A stretch of 64,000 bases of DNA from contig NZ_JBGGWB010000001.1 in NCBI RefSeq assembly GCF_041321155.1, positions 62,001 to 126,000 on the forward strand. Direction: 5' to 3'. Under the pieces are notes generated by a model. That model was not told where the DNA came from, ran no database searches, and was given only the letters and a program-made list of their open reading frames with translations. Origin of the DNA: Sphingomonas sp. IW22 (GTDB lineage Bacteria; Pseudomonadota; Alphaproteobacteria; Sphingomonadales; Sphingomonadaceae). Position 1 is the stretch's first letter. Each line of letters opens with the position of its first letter. A program made the position numbers and the translations under genes. Of this stretch, positions 9,862-17,876 are shown piece after piece.

Positions 9862-10438
9862 CGATGCGATAGAGATACAGCAGGACCACCGCGACCATCA
9901 TCACGATCGCGACCGGGCCGTAGAAACGCTCGAACTGGCTGAACTCGTTCTTCAGGATATAGCCCGCGCCGATCAGCACCGAATTCCAGATGGCGGTTCC
10001 CAGCGTTGTCCAGAACAGGAACTTCACCTGCGACATACGCAGCATGCCCGCCGGCAATGAGATCATGGTGCGGACCGTCGGCAGGAAGCGCGCCCAGAAC
10101 ACAATTACCCGGTCATAACGGGTGAACACGCCGATGATCTTTTCAACCTCTGCCCAATCCAGTGTCAGCCAGCGGCCATAACGGTCGATCAGCGGGCGGA
10201 ACCGGGCATAGCCGACAATGCGCCCCACCCAGTACCAGACCCAGTTGCCCAGCACCGCGCCCAGCGTGCCCGCCGCCACAGATTGAGCAAAGCCCAGCCG
10301 CCCGTCGGCCACCGCCATGCCGGTCAGGCCCATGATGACTTCCGACGGGATCGGCGGGAACACATTTTCCAGGAACATCGCGATAGCGATGCCCAGATAG
10401 CCCCAGGCGCCCACGAGTTCGATCAGGCGGTCGGTCAT
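9839..10438 (-). CDS. DedA family inner-membrane protein
   Basis: 199 residues with several hydrophobic segments. DedA (SNARE-associated/VTT) signatures are clear: LENVFPPIPSE near residue 25 and FLPTVRTMISLPAG around residue 120, carrying the acidic and arginine residues needed for function. Family members act in the cytoplasmic membrane; some flip undecaprenyl phosphate or phosphatidylethanolamine and are needed for envelope integrity and proton-motive-force homeostasis. The specific lipid cannot be read from sequence. It lies downstream of gshB on the same strand with a hairpin in between, so is probably a separate transcript. Confidence 0.9.
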   Translation of the reverse strand: MTDRLIELVGAWGYLGIAIAMFLENVFPPIPSEVIMGLTGMAVADGRLGFAQSVAAGTLGAVLGNWVWYWVGRIVGYARFRPLIDRYGRWLTLDWAEVEKIIGVFTRYDRVIVFWARFLPTVRTMISLPAGMLRMSQVKFLFWTTLGTAIWNSVLIGAGYILKNEFSQFERFYGPVAIVMMVAVVLLYLYRIVTWRPQA

Positions 10439-10460
10439 GCAAGTCCTTCAAATGACGGTC

Positions 10461-10479
10461 GCGCGCCTGATAGGCGCGC
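10461..10479. terminator. Hairpin between gshB and dedA
   Basis: An 8-bp perfect GC-rich stem (GCGCGCCT with AGGCGCGC) and a 3-nt loop in the gap between the end of gshB and the start of dedA. It has no T-run. It may attenuate read-through from gshB into dedA. Confidence 0.35.
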
Positions 10480-10500
10480 GCATGGCGCCGCGCAATCGCC

Positions 10501-11457
10501 CTAGCGGCGAGCCGCCAGCCGCGCGTCGATCGCATCCCAGATCGTACCTGCCGTATCGGTGCCATTGAAGCGGTCGATCGCGACGATGCCGGTTGGCGAC
10601 GTCACGTTGATTTCGGTCAGCCATTCCCCGCCGATTACGTCGATCCCCACAAAGATCAGCCCCCGCCGCTTCAATTCCGGGCCGAGCGCCGCACAGATTT
10701 CGCGCTCGCGCTGGGTCAGCTCCGCCGCCTCTGCCCGGCCACCGACCGCCAAGTTGGAGCGGATTTCGCCCTCCCCTGGCAAGCGATTGATAGCGCCCGC
10801 GACTTCGCCATCGACCAGCACGATGCGCTTGTCGCCCTTGGCCACGCCGGGCAGGAATGCCTGCACCATATGCGGTTCGCGCCAGGCGGTGTTGAAAACC
10901 TCGATCAGCGAGGAGAGGTTCTGGCCGCCTTCGTCGATCTTGAAGATCGCCTTGCCGCCATTGCCGTGCAACGGCTTGATCACGACCGATCCGTGCGTTG
11001 CCAGAAACGCGCGCGCCTCCTCCGTCTCACGCGTGACCAGCGTCGGCGGCATGAAACGGGCATAATCCAGCACCCACACCTTTTCGGGCGCGTTGCGGAC
11101 GCTGGCGGGATCGTTCACCACCAATGTCTTGTGCGCGATCCGCTCAAGCAAATGCGTGGCCGTGATATAACCAAGGTCGAACGGCGGGTCCTGTCGCATC
11201 AACACGACATCCGCCTCGTCGCCCAAATCCAGCCGCACCGGATCGCCCAGCGTGAAATGGTCGCCCATGACCGCGCGCACCTCGACCGGGCGGGCGTTGA
11301 CCCAAAGCTGCCCGTCCGACCAATTGAGCTGATCGGCGGTGTAATGAAACAGCCGGTGCCCGCGCGCCTGTGCCGCCAGCATCAGCGCAAAGGTCGAATC
11401 GCCAGCGATGTTGATGCCCGCAATCGGGTCCATCTGCACGGCAACGGTCAGGGCCAT
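10501..11457 (-). CDS. gshB: Glutathione synthetase
   Basis: 318 residues, the bacterial GshB size. It ligates glycine to gamma-glutamylcysteine using ATP in the cytoplasm. Visible family features are MDPIAGINIAGDSTFALM at the N-terminus (pre-ATP-grasp domain), RQDPPFDLGYI, the ATP-grasp segment VIKPLHGNGGKAIFKI with its glycine-rich loop, and INVTSPTGIVAIDR carrying metal ligands near the C-terminus. It begins at ATG 11457 and follows yraN after about 57 bp on the same strand, the rsmI-yraN-gshB order common in proteobacteria. Confidence 0.96.
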   Translation of the reverse strand: MALTVAVQMDPIAGINIAGDSTFALMLAAQARGHRLFHYTADQLNWSDGQLWVNARPVEVRAVMGDHFTLGDPVRLDLGDEADVVLMRQDPPFDLGYITATHLLERIAHKTLVVNDPASVRNAPEKVWVLDYARFMPPTLVTRETEEARAFLATHGSVVIKPLHGNGGKAIFKIDEGGQNLSSLIEVFNTAWREPHMVQAFLPGVAKGDKRIVLVDGEVAGAINRLPGEGEIRSNLAVGGRAEAAELTQREREICAALGPELKRRGLIFVGIDVIGGEWLTEINVTSPTGIVAIDRFNGTDTAGTIWDAIDARLAARR

Positions 11458-11514
11458 TATTTCCTCCAGCGCAATTCGGGCGGGGCCGCGCCTTACGCCG
11501 CCCTTTGCCGCCTG

Positions 11515-11868
11515 TCACCCGATCCAGGCATTCTCGATATGGTGGGGCAGACATCCCGGCGCCAGCAGCACGACATCGATCCGCACATCGTCACCCGGTT
11601 GCGCATGAACGGGCGCCAGCACTTCCGCCGCTGCGGCCACGCGGGTCAGTCGAGCCATGTCGATGGCATGGTCCAGTTCAGCAGCGGTGGCGCGCGCCTT
11701 TACCTCGACAAAGGCGACGACGCCGGGACGCCGGGCGATCAGATCCACCTCACCCGCTGGCGTCCGCACCCGCTGCGCCACGATGGTCCAGCCCTTCAGT
11801 CGCAGGTACCATGCGGCCTGATCCTCCCCCCGCCGCCCGCGTGCTTCGGCGGCGTGGCGGTCCCTCAA
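11515..11868 (-). CDS. yraN: YraN family (UPF0102) endonuclease-fold protein
   Basis: 117 residues. UPF0102 features are visible: AARGRRGEDQAAWYL-like start with the conserved glycine and glutamate, VRTPAGEVDLIARR and VAFVEVKAR. The last two form the D-x(n)-ExK nuclease-like core of the restriction-endonuclease fold. Biochemical role is unsettled. The only start compatible with a full domain is TTG at 11868, which overlaps the rsmI stop as TTGA, suggesting translational coupling. Immediate neighbours are rsmI upstream and gshB downstream. Confidence 0.9.
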   Translation of the reverse strand: MRDRHAAEARGRRGEDQAAWYLRLKGWTIVAQRVRTPAGEVDLIARRPGVVAFVEVKARATAAELDHAIDMARLTRVAAAAEVLAPVHAQPGDDVRIDVVLLAPGCLPHHIENAWIG

Positions 11869-12719
11869 CGCTCGCCCTTCATCGCCATAGCGCGTGCGTA
11901 GAGTTCACGACGGTCCAGCTTCAGCCGCTTCGCCACTTCGCCCGCGGCCTTGGCGGGCGGCAGGCGGGTCAGCGCCTCTGCCAGCGCGGCGTCGGCATCC
12001 TCGGCGCCGGCGGGTGGCGGCGCTTCGGGCGGGGCGACGATAATCACGATCTCCCCCTTGGGCGGCGCATCGGCATAGCGCGCGGCCAGTTCCGACAGGC
12101 GGCCGGTCACGCATTCCTCGAACCGCTTGGTGATTTCACGTGCGACGCCTGCTTCCCGGTCGCCCAGACCCTCGGCCAGCGCGGTCAGGCAGGCGGACAG
12201 GCGCGGCCCCGATTCGTACAGGATCAGCGTGGCGCGAATCGCCGCAATCTCGGAAATTGCTTCGCTGCGGGCGTGCGCCTTTGACGGCAGAAAGCCGATG
12301 AACAGAAACCGGTCGGTCGGCAGCCCCGCCAGCGTCAGCGCCGCCACCGCCGCACACGGACCCGGCACCGTCACCACCAGATGCCCCGCCGCGCGCGCAT
12401 CGCGCACCAGCTTGTAACCGGGATCGGAAATCAGTGGCGTGCCCGCATCGCTGACCAATGCGACGACTTCGTTACCCATTCGCGCGATCAAACCGGGCCG
12501 GACGCCATCGGCATTGTGATCGTGATACGGGGTCATCGGCCGCTTCACGCCGATGTGGCGGAGAAGGTTGGCGGTCACGCGGCTATCCTCTACGGCCACG
12601 ACATCGGCGTGCGACAGGATATGTGCCGCACGCGGCGAAAGGTCACCGAGATTGCCGATCGGGGTGGCAACGATATAGAGACCGGGCAAGAGTTCGGCGT
12701 ACATGAGGGGAATAGCCAT
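11865..12719 (-). CDS. rsmI: 16S rRNA (cytidine(1402)-2'-O)-methyltransferase
   Basis: About 284 residues. RsmI uses SAM to methylate the ribose of C1402 in 16S rRNA at the decoding centre. Tetrapyrrole-methylase-fold motifs are clear: LYIVATPIGNLGDLS at the start, VEDSRVTANLL, LVSDAGTPLISDPG and GPCAAVAALTLAGLP. The start is ambiguous between ATG 12719 and ATG 12704; neither has a good ribosome-binding site. With the first, the start codon overlaps that of the divergent lipoprotein gene. The stop overlaps yraN. The frame stays open upstream but that part is antisense to the neighbour. Confidence 0.94.
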   Translation of the reverse strand: MAIPLMYAELLPGLYIVATPIGNLGDLSPRAAHILSHADVVAVEDSRVTANLLRHIGVKRPMTPYHDHNADGVRPGLIARMGNEVVALVSDAGTPLISDPGYKLVRDARAAGHLVVTVPGPCAAVAALTLAGLPTDRFLFIGFLPSKAHARSEAISEIAAIRATLILYESGPRLSACLTALAEGLGDREAGVAREITKRFEECVTGRLSELAARYADAPPKGEIVIIVAPPEAPPPAGAEDADAALAEALTRLPPAKAAGEVAKRLKLDRRELYARAMAMKGER

Positions 12720-13914
12720 GGCAGAGGCGCTTGGGAAACCGCAACCGGGAATACGTCTGGGACGCCTGGCGACCATGTTGGTGGCGATGGCGGTCAGCGC
12801 CTGTTCCACCATCGTGCCGCGCGGTGCGCCGCCGGGTGAAGCTCCGCCGCCCACCGCTCGCCCCACCCCCGGTCCCGCGCCCGTGCGCCCCGGATTGCCG
12901 CAGGACGAGACACGCCACCGCGTCGCGTTGCTGGTGCCGCTGACGGGGCCGAATGCGCGCGTCGGACAAAGCCTGGCCAACGCGACTCAGCTCGCGCTGC
13001 TCGACAGCCGCAGCGAAGCGGTGCGAATCACCAATTACGACACAGCGCGCGGGGCTGCCGCCGCTGCACAGGCCGCGATTCGCGACGGCAATCGCCTGAT
13101 CCTGGGGCCGTTGCTCAGCGAAAATGTTCGTGCCATCGCGGCCATCGCGCGGCGGGCGGACGTGCCGGTGATCAGCTTTTCGAACGACACCAGCGTTGCG
13201 GGCGACGGGGTGTTCGTCATGGGCTATACCCCCGCCCAGTCGATCGAGCGGGTGGTCGAACATGCGCGCCGTAGCGGTGTGAACGACTTTGCGGGCTTGG
13301 TCCCGTCGGGCCTGTATGGCGAACGCGCCTCCACCAGTTTCCTGCGCGCGGTCGAATCGGCGGGCGGCCGGGTGGTTGCGTTGCAGACCTTTGACCGCTC
13401 CTCGCGCTCGATTTCGGCGGCGATCGGACGGCTGTCCGAACCCTATCAGGCGGTGCTGATTGCCGATGGCGCACAAACGGCGGCGGGCGCGGTTCCTGTG
13501 CTTCGTCGCAGCGCCAATGGTCGCGCGGCGCGCGTGCTGGGCACCGAATTGTGGAATACCGACTCGAACGTCGGGGCGAACGCGGCGCTGAACGGTTCGT
13601 GGTACGCCAGCGTGGCGAACAATCTGTATCAGCAATATGCCGGCAAATATCGCACCCGTTTCGGCACGGCGCCCTATCGACTGTCGTCCATGGGCTATGA
13701 TGCGGTGCTGCTGACGGTCCGCATTGCCCGCGACTGGCGCGTCGGCAGCGCCTTTCCCGCCGCCCGGCTGAACGACGGCGACGGCTTTGCCGGGCTGGAC
13801 GGTGCATTCCGCTTCGGGCGCGACGGCGTGGCCGAGCGCGCGCTTGAGGTGAAGGAAGTTCGTGGCGGCACGACCGTTACGGTCAGCCCCGCGCCGCGCA
13901 GCTTCGCGCGCTAA
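12718..13914 (+). CDS. LpoA/LppC-like penicillin-binding protein activator, lipoprotein
   Basis: About 398 residues. A signal sequence ends in a lipobox-like AVSAC (cysteine near residue 29), so the mature protein is probably a lipoprotein. A proline-rich linker (roughly residues 35-65) follows, then a periplasmic-binding-protein type I fold beginning VALLVPLTGPNARVGQ, typical of LppC/LpoA C-domains. LpoA activates PBP1a from the outer membrane in gammaproteobacteria; the alphaproteobacterial homologues lack the N-terminal TPR domain, as here, and their partner is unproven. Start ATG 12718 has GAGGGG 9 nt upstream. It is divergent from rsmI, as lpoA homologues commonly are. Confidence 0.85.
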   Translation: MAEALGKPQPGIRLGRLATMLVAMAVSACSTIVPRGAPPGEAPPPTARPTPGPAPVRPGLPQDETRHRVALLVPLTGPNARVGQSLANATQLALLDSRSEAVRITNYDTARGAAAAAQAAIRDGNRLILGPLLSENVRAIAAIARRADVPVISFSNDTSVAGDGVFVMGYTPAQSIERVVEHARRSGVNDFAGLVPSGLYGERASTSFLRAVESAGGRVVALQTFDRSSRSISAAIGRLSEPYQAVLIADGAQTAAGAVPVLRRSANGRAARVLGTELWNTDSNVGANAALNGSWYASVANNLYQQYAGKYRTRFGTAPYRLSSMGYDAVLLTVRIARDWRVGSAFPAARLNDGDGFAGLDGAFRFGRDGVAERALEVKEVRGGTTVTVSPAPRSFAR

Positions 13915-13920
13915 GCTCGA

Positions 13921-13958
13921 CCGGGGCGGTGGTCAGATGCCGCCGCCCCGGATCTTTT
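13921..13958 (+). terminator. Rho-independent terminator after the LpoA-like gene
   Basis: A 12-bp stem (CCGGGGCGGTGG with CCGCCGCCCCGG, one U-G wobble), a 7-nt loop, then ATCTTTTC. It starts 6 bp after the lipoprotein stop and overlaps the 3' end of the convergent MocA-like gene. The T-run is on the plus-strand side, so it terminates the lipoprotein transcript. Confidence 0.75.
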
Positions 13959-14523
13959 CACGCAGTTCGGTCAACTGGTCGGGCGTATCAATGTCGATCA
14001 ACTCGGCAGGGCTGGTCACCACATGATGCCCCGCGCGCACCAGCGCACGCGCGCCAGCATCGCCCGTAAGCGACTCCAGCGCACCGAAATGGTCCGCACC
14101 GAACAGCGCGGGCGGCATTGGGCACACCCCGTCGCTTGACGCGACCACCGCATCGCTTCCGACCGCCGTGTCGAGCAGGCGATAGATGTGCGTCGCCGTT
14201 ACGCGCGGCATGTCGGCCAGCGCGACCAGCACCGCCTTTGCCCCCGCTTCACGCACCGGCTTCATGCACAGGGCCAGCGATCCGCCCTGCCCCTGTTCCG
14301 CGTGATCGTTGAGGATCACCCGGTATCCCCGCCCTGCGAAATCGAGGCAGGTGCCCGATATTACCGCGATGCGCGTGCGAAAGGGCACGGCTTCCAGCGC
14401 GGTGACGACGTGAAAACCCAGCGGTTCTGACAGATAGGGCTGCTCTAGCTTGTCGATGTCACCGAACCGCTTCGAGCGTCCGGCCGCCAACAGGACCAGC
14501 GCGGTGTCTTCGGCCGCGATCAC
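13933..14523 (-). CDS. MocA/MobA-like nucleotidyltransferase
   Basis: 196 residues. It is an NTP-transferase fold with LLAAGRSKRFGDIDKL (nucleotide-binding loop), NDHAEQGQGGSLALC and VALADMPRV (metal-binding Asp). The closing region PPALFGADHF plus LTGDAGARAL matches molybdenum-cofactor cytidylyltransferase MocA, which makes the MCD form of the cofactor for xanthine-dehydrogenase-type enzymes. The start is GTG 14523, which overlaps the xdhC stop as GTGA. The coupling to XdhC supports a role in cofactor maturation, although the target molybdoenzyme is not in the window. MobA-type or other sugar nucleotidyltransferases are less likely. Confidence 0.8.
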   Translation of the reverse strand: MIAAEDTALVLLAAGRSKRFGDIDKLEQPYLSEPLGFHVVTALEAVPFRTRIAVISGTCLDFAGRGYRVILNDHAEQGQGGSLALCMKPVREAGAKAVLVALADMPRVTATHIYRLLDTAVGSDAVVASSDGVCPMPPALFGADHFGALESLTGDAGARALVRAGHHVVTSPAELIDIDTPDQLTELREKIRGGGI

Positions 14524-15443
14524 GCCACGTCGCTCCGCCAGGCCTGGACCATCGCCGCGGCGATCGACAGGGCGATCTCGGCAGGGCCGATGGCGCCGAT
14601 GGCCAAGCCGGCGGGTGCGTCGATCCGCGCACACTGGTCCTCGCTAACGCCCATGGCGGTCAGCCGCTCAAGGCGCGCGGCATGGCTGCGTCGGCTGCCC
14701 AATGCCGCCACATAGCCGGTGGGCGCAGCCAGCGCGGCGATCAGTGCGGGATCGTCGATCTTGGGATCGTGGCTCAACGTCACGACCGCGCTGGTGCGTG
14801 ACGGGCCCAGCGCCTCTATCGCTTCATCGGGCCAGCGATCGTCCAGCGTCACGCCGGGAAACCGCTCCGCCGTCAGGAATCGTTCGCGCGGGTCAATCAC
14901 GATGGTCTGGATGCCAAGCGGCACCGCCAGCCCGACCAGTGACTGCGCGATCTGCACCGCGCCCACGATCAGCAGGCGGCGGGGCGGGTCATAGCGATTG
15001 ACGAACGCCGCCCCCTCGACCGGGCGAAGCGATGACTGCCCGCTGCCGAGGTCGGTCGATACCGACAGGCTGCGGCCGGCGCCGCGCGCTTCTGCGATAC
15101 GCTCGAACAGTTCGGGGTCGAAACCATGGGCCGCGACCGGCTGCACCAGCACCGCGATCTCGCCCCCGCATGGCAGGCCCACTTCCCACGCCGCCGCGTC
15201 CTCAACCCCGTATCGCTTCAGCACGGCGGGCGCACCGCCGATCACCTGAGCAGCCGTGGCGATAATGTCGTTCTCAACGCAGCCACCTGATACCGACCCT
15301 TCGAACCGGCCATCGGCATGGACCAGCATATGGCTGCCGCGCGGGCGCGGGGCGGAACCCCAGGTGGATACCACCGTCGCCAGCGCCATCGGCGCGCCCG
15401 CCCATTCGCGCGCTGCAGCGATTACCCGGTCATTGTCGTTCAC
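14520..15443 (-). CDS. XdhC/CoxI family molybdenum-cofactor maturation protein
   Basis: 307 residues. The N-terminal XdhC/CoxI domain shows TVVSTWGSAPRPRGS and GSVSGGCVE, with the conserved cysteine. A linker leads to a C-terminal Rossmann-like domain (LLIVGAVQIAQSL, then TLSHDPKIDDPALIAAL and YVAALGSRRSHAARLERL). Such proteins bind and deliver sulfurated molybdenum cofactor to xanthine dehydrogenase or CO-dehydrogenase-like enzymes in the cytoplasm. One slight oddity is that the canonical GxGH after LLIVG reads GAVQ, so the nucleotide-binding loop of the Rossmann half may be altered. It is translationally coupled to the downstream MocA-like gene. Confidence 0.88.
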   Translation of the reverse strand: MNDNDRVIAAAREWAGAPMALATVVSTWGSAPRPRGSHMLVHADGRFEGSVSGGCVENDIIATAAQVIGGAPAVLKRYGVEDAAAWEVGLPCGGEIAVLVQPVAAHGFDPELFERIAEARGAGRSLSVSTDLGSGQSSLRPVEGAAFVNRYDPPRRLLIVGAVQIAQSLVGLAVPLGIQTIVIDPRERFLTAERFPGVTLDDRWPDEAIEALGPSRTSAVVTLSHDPKIDDPALIAALAAPTGYVAALGSRRSHAARLERLTAMGVSEDQCARIDAPAGLAIGAIGPAEIALSIAAAMVQAWRSDVA

Positions 15444-15528
15444 TTTGTCACCTGTCCGTCATCCCGCCTCCGCATAGGCGAAAGCCGGGGGCGATGCTAA
15501 CGCCCTGCATCATGAAGGGGTTTCGGAG

Positions 15529-16569
15529 ATGGGCATCGCCCTGTTCGCGGCAATGGCAATCGCGGCAATAGGCGCCGGACAGGCGCAACCCATCGTCATC
15601 GCCCATCGCGGCGCCAGCGGGGAGCGGCCAGAACACACGCTTGCCGCCTATGACCGCGCGATCGAGGTGGGCGCCGATTTCATCGAACCCGATCTGGTGC
15701 TGACCAAGGACGATGTACTGGTTGCCCGGCACGAAAACGACATCACCGACACGACCGACGTCGCAACCCGCGCCGAATTCACGGATCGTCGCGCGACCAA
15801 GGTGATCGACGGCCAATCGCATACCGGCTGGTTCACCGAGGATTTCACCCTCGCTGAACTCAAGACGCTGCGCGCCAAGGAACGCCTGCCCCAGCTTCGG
15901 CCCCAGAATGCGGAATATGACGGCCGCTTCGAAATCCCGACACTGGCGGAAGTGATTGCACTGGCGAAGCGCCGCTCCACCGAAACCGGGCGAACGATCG
16001 GCATTTATCCAGAAACCAAGCATCCCAGCTACTTCGCGTCGATCGGCAAGCCGATGGAAAAGCGGCTGGTCGAACAACTGCACGCAGCCGGATGGGACTC
16101 GCCCGAAGCGCCAGTCTTCATCCAGTCGTTCGAGGTGAATAATCTAAAGGCCCTGCGCCGCATGACGCGGCTGCGTCTGATCCAGCTTATGGTCGGTGCG
16201 GGCGCTCCGGTGGACGGGGCGGTGCCCAGCTATGCCGCGATGCTGACGCCCGACGGGCTTCGCGCCATCGCCGCTTATGCCGACGGCATCGGCCCCGAAA
16301 AGCGCCTGACGGTCGATGACGACGGCACGCCAACGGGACTGGTGACGGCGGCACATGCGGCGGGGTTGCAGGTCCATCCGTGGACTATTCGTGCCGAAAA
16401 CGTCTTTCTGCCCCTGGGCGACCGGGTCGGCACCGATCCACGCGCGCGCGGGCGGGTACACGATGAAATCGCGCGCCAGATCGCGGCCGGAGTCGATGGT
16501 TTCTTTACCGATTTCCCTTATGATGGCGTGGCGGCGCGCGACGCGGCGCAGGGTTCGGGACAAAAGTGA
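15529..16569 (+). CDS. glpQ: Glycerophosphodiester phosphodiesterase, periplasmic
   Basis: 346 residues with an N-terminal signal peptide (MGIALFAAMAIAAIGAGQAQ). The GDPD motif VIAHRGASGERPEHT follows immediately, with the acid-base histidine; FIEPDLVLTKDDVLVARHE gives the metal-binding Glu/Asp and the second catalytic His. The length and the YPETKHPSYF motif match periplasmic GlpQ rather than cytosolic UgpQ. It hydrolyses deacylated phospholipids to glycerol-3-phosphate and an alcohol. The following lipoprotein gene starts 1 nt after its stop, implying co-transcription. Confidence 0.92.
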   Translation: MGIALFAAMAIAAIGAGQAQPIVIAHRGASGERPEHTLAAYDRAIEVGADFIEPDLVLTKDDVLVARHENDITDTTDVATRAEFTDRRATKVIDGQSHTGWFTEDFTLAELKTLRAKERLPQLRPQNAEYDGRFEIPTLAEVIALAKRRSTETGRTIGIYPETKHPSYFASIGKPMEKRLVEQLHAAGWDSPEAPVFIQSFEVNNLKALRRMTRLRLIQLMVGAGAPVDGAVPSYAAMLTPDGLRAIAAYADGIGPEKRLTVDDDGTPTGLVTAAHAAGLQVHPWTIRAENVFLPLGDRVGTDPRARGRVHDEIARQIAAGVDGFFTDFPYDGVAARDAAQGSGQK

Positions 16570-16570
16570 C

Positions 16571-16834
16571 ATGCGTATCGGAATGGCACTGGCGGCGATG
16601 GCGCTGCCGCTGTTGAGCGGGGGCTGCATCGCCAAGACCGCATGGGACGTGGCGACGCTGCCGGTCAAGGCGACCGGACAGGCTGTGGACTGGGCCACCA
16701 CCAGCCAGGAAGAGGCGGACCGCAATTACGGCCGCAAGATGCGCAAGAAAGAGGCTGAGGAAGGCCGCCGCCTGCGCGAGGAAGAACGCCGTCGCAAGCG
16801 CGAGGAACGCGAATGGCGCGATGATGACGACTGA
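16571..16834 (+). CDS. Small putative lipoprotein with charged helical tail
   Basis: 87 residues. The N-terminus MRIGMALAAMALPLLSGGC looks like a signal peptide ending in a lipobox-like sequence with Cys19, although GGC is not the ideal LAGC form. The middle contains WDVATLPVKATGQAVDW, and the C-terminal half is almost entirely Arg, Lys and Glu, predicting a highly charged helix. This composition is seen in small sphingomonad lipoproteins of unknown role. It begins 1 nt after the glpQ stop and probably shares its transcript. I do not recognise a function. Confidence 0.65.
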   Translation: MRIGMALAAMALPLLSGGCIAKTAWDVATLPVKATGQAVDWATTSQEEADRNYGRKMRKKEAEEGRRLREEERRRKREEREWRDDDD

Positions 16835-16883
16835 TCGGCCGCCGCTTGCATCGCTCTGCGCGCCCGGATAACCGCCAGCCCCG

Positions 16884-17876
16884 ATGCAACCCCCTTCCGA
16901 TCATCGCCCCTCGGCCCAGCTTCCCGGCGGCGCCGTTTTTCCGCACCGCCACCTGACCGGTATTTCGGGGCTCCAGCCGCACGAAATCACCTTTCTGCTC
17001 GACGAAGCCGAACAGTGGATCGAGGCGAACCGCGCGCGCGCGAAAAGCGACCGCAGGCTGGAGGGCGTGACCCAGATCAACGCCTTTTTCGAAAACTCGA
17101 CGCGCACATTGTTGTCGTTCGAAATTGCGGGCAAGCGGCTGGGCGCCGATGTGGTCAACATGACCGTCGCCGCATCCAGCGTGAAAAAGGGCGAGACGCT
17201 GATCGACACCGCGGTCACGCTGAACGCGATGCGCGCCGACGTGATCGTCATCCGCCACATGGCATCCGGCGCCGTCGGCCTGATCGCCGATAAGGTCGAT
17301 TGCCCCGTGCTGAATGCAGGGGACGGCGCACATGAACATCCGACCCAGGCGCTGCTGGATGCGCTGACCATCCGCCGCCGCCGCGGACAGGTTCAGGGAC
17401 AGCGCGTGGTGATCTGCGGCGACATTCTGCACAGCCGGGTGGCACGGTCGAACATCCTCGCACTGACGGCGCTGGCGGCAGAGGTGCGGGTGGTCGCGCC
17501 GACCACGCTGATGCCCGCCGCCATCGAGGCGATGCACGTCACCCCCTTCACCGATTTCGATGCCGCGCTGGAGGGCGCCGACGTGGTGATGATGCTGCGG
17601 CTTCAGAACGAACGGATGTCGGGCGCCTATATCCCGTCAACCCGCGAATATCATCGCCGCTATGGCCTGACCCCCGAACGGCTGGCGCGCGCCAAGCCCG
17701 ACGCGCTGGTAATGCATCCGGGACCGATGAACCGCGGGATCGAGATCACCTCCTCCGTCGCCGACCTGCCCGGCCGCTCCGCAATTACCGAACAGGTCGA
17801 AATGGGCGTGGCGGTACGGATGGCGTGCCTGGACGTACTGACCCGACGCTCGCGCCGGGTGGCGGGCTGGGCATGA
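16884..17876 (+). CDS. pyrB: Aspartate carbamoyltransferase catalytic subunit
   Basis: 330 residues. PyrB condenses carbamoyl phosphate and aspartate in pyrimidine synthesis. The carbamoyl-phosphate site [12 protein letters not shown] is intact; [27 protein letters not shown] and MLRLQNERM are also canonical, as is [11 protein letters not shown] near the end. It carries a short N-terminal extension (about 25 residues before LTGISGL), typical of ATCases that complex with a dihydroorotase-like subunit instead of PyrI. Its stop overlaps the next gene as ATGA; no pyrI is present. The pair is expected to form a PyrB-PyrC' dodecamer. Confidence 0.97.
   Translation: MQPPSDHRPSAQLPGGAVFPHRHLTGISGLQPHEITFLLDEAEQWIEANRARAKSDRRLEGVTQINAFFENSTRTLLSFEIAGKRLGADVVNMTVAASSVKKGETLIDTAVTLNAMRADVIVIRHMASGAVGLIADKVDCPVLNAGDGAHEHPTQALLDALTIRRRRGQVQGQRVVICGDILHSRVARSNILALTALAAEVRVVAPTTLMPAAIEAMHVTPFTDFDAALEGADVVMMLRLQNERMSGAYIPSTREYHRRYGLTPERLARAKPDALVMHPGPMNRGIEITSSVADLPGRSAITEQVEMGVAVRMACLDVLTRRSRRVAGWA

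Noticed and set aside
15444..15528. Possible sphingomonad intergenic repeat in the gap between xdhC and glpQ.
   Set aside because: The sequence resembles a palindromic repeat only loosely and no second copy was found in the window.
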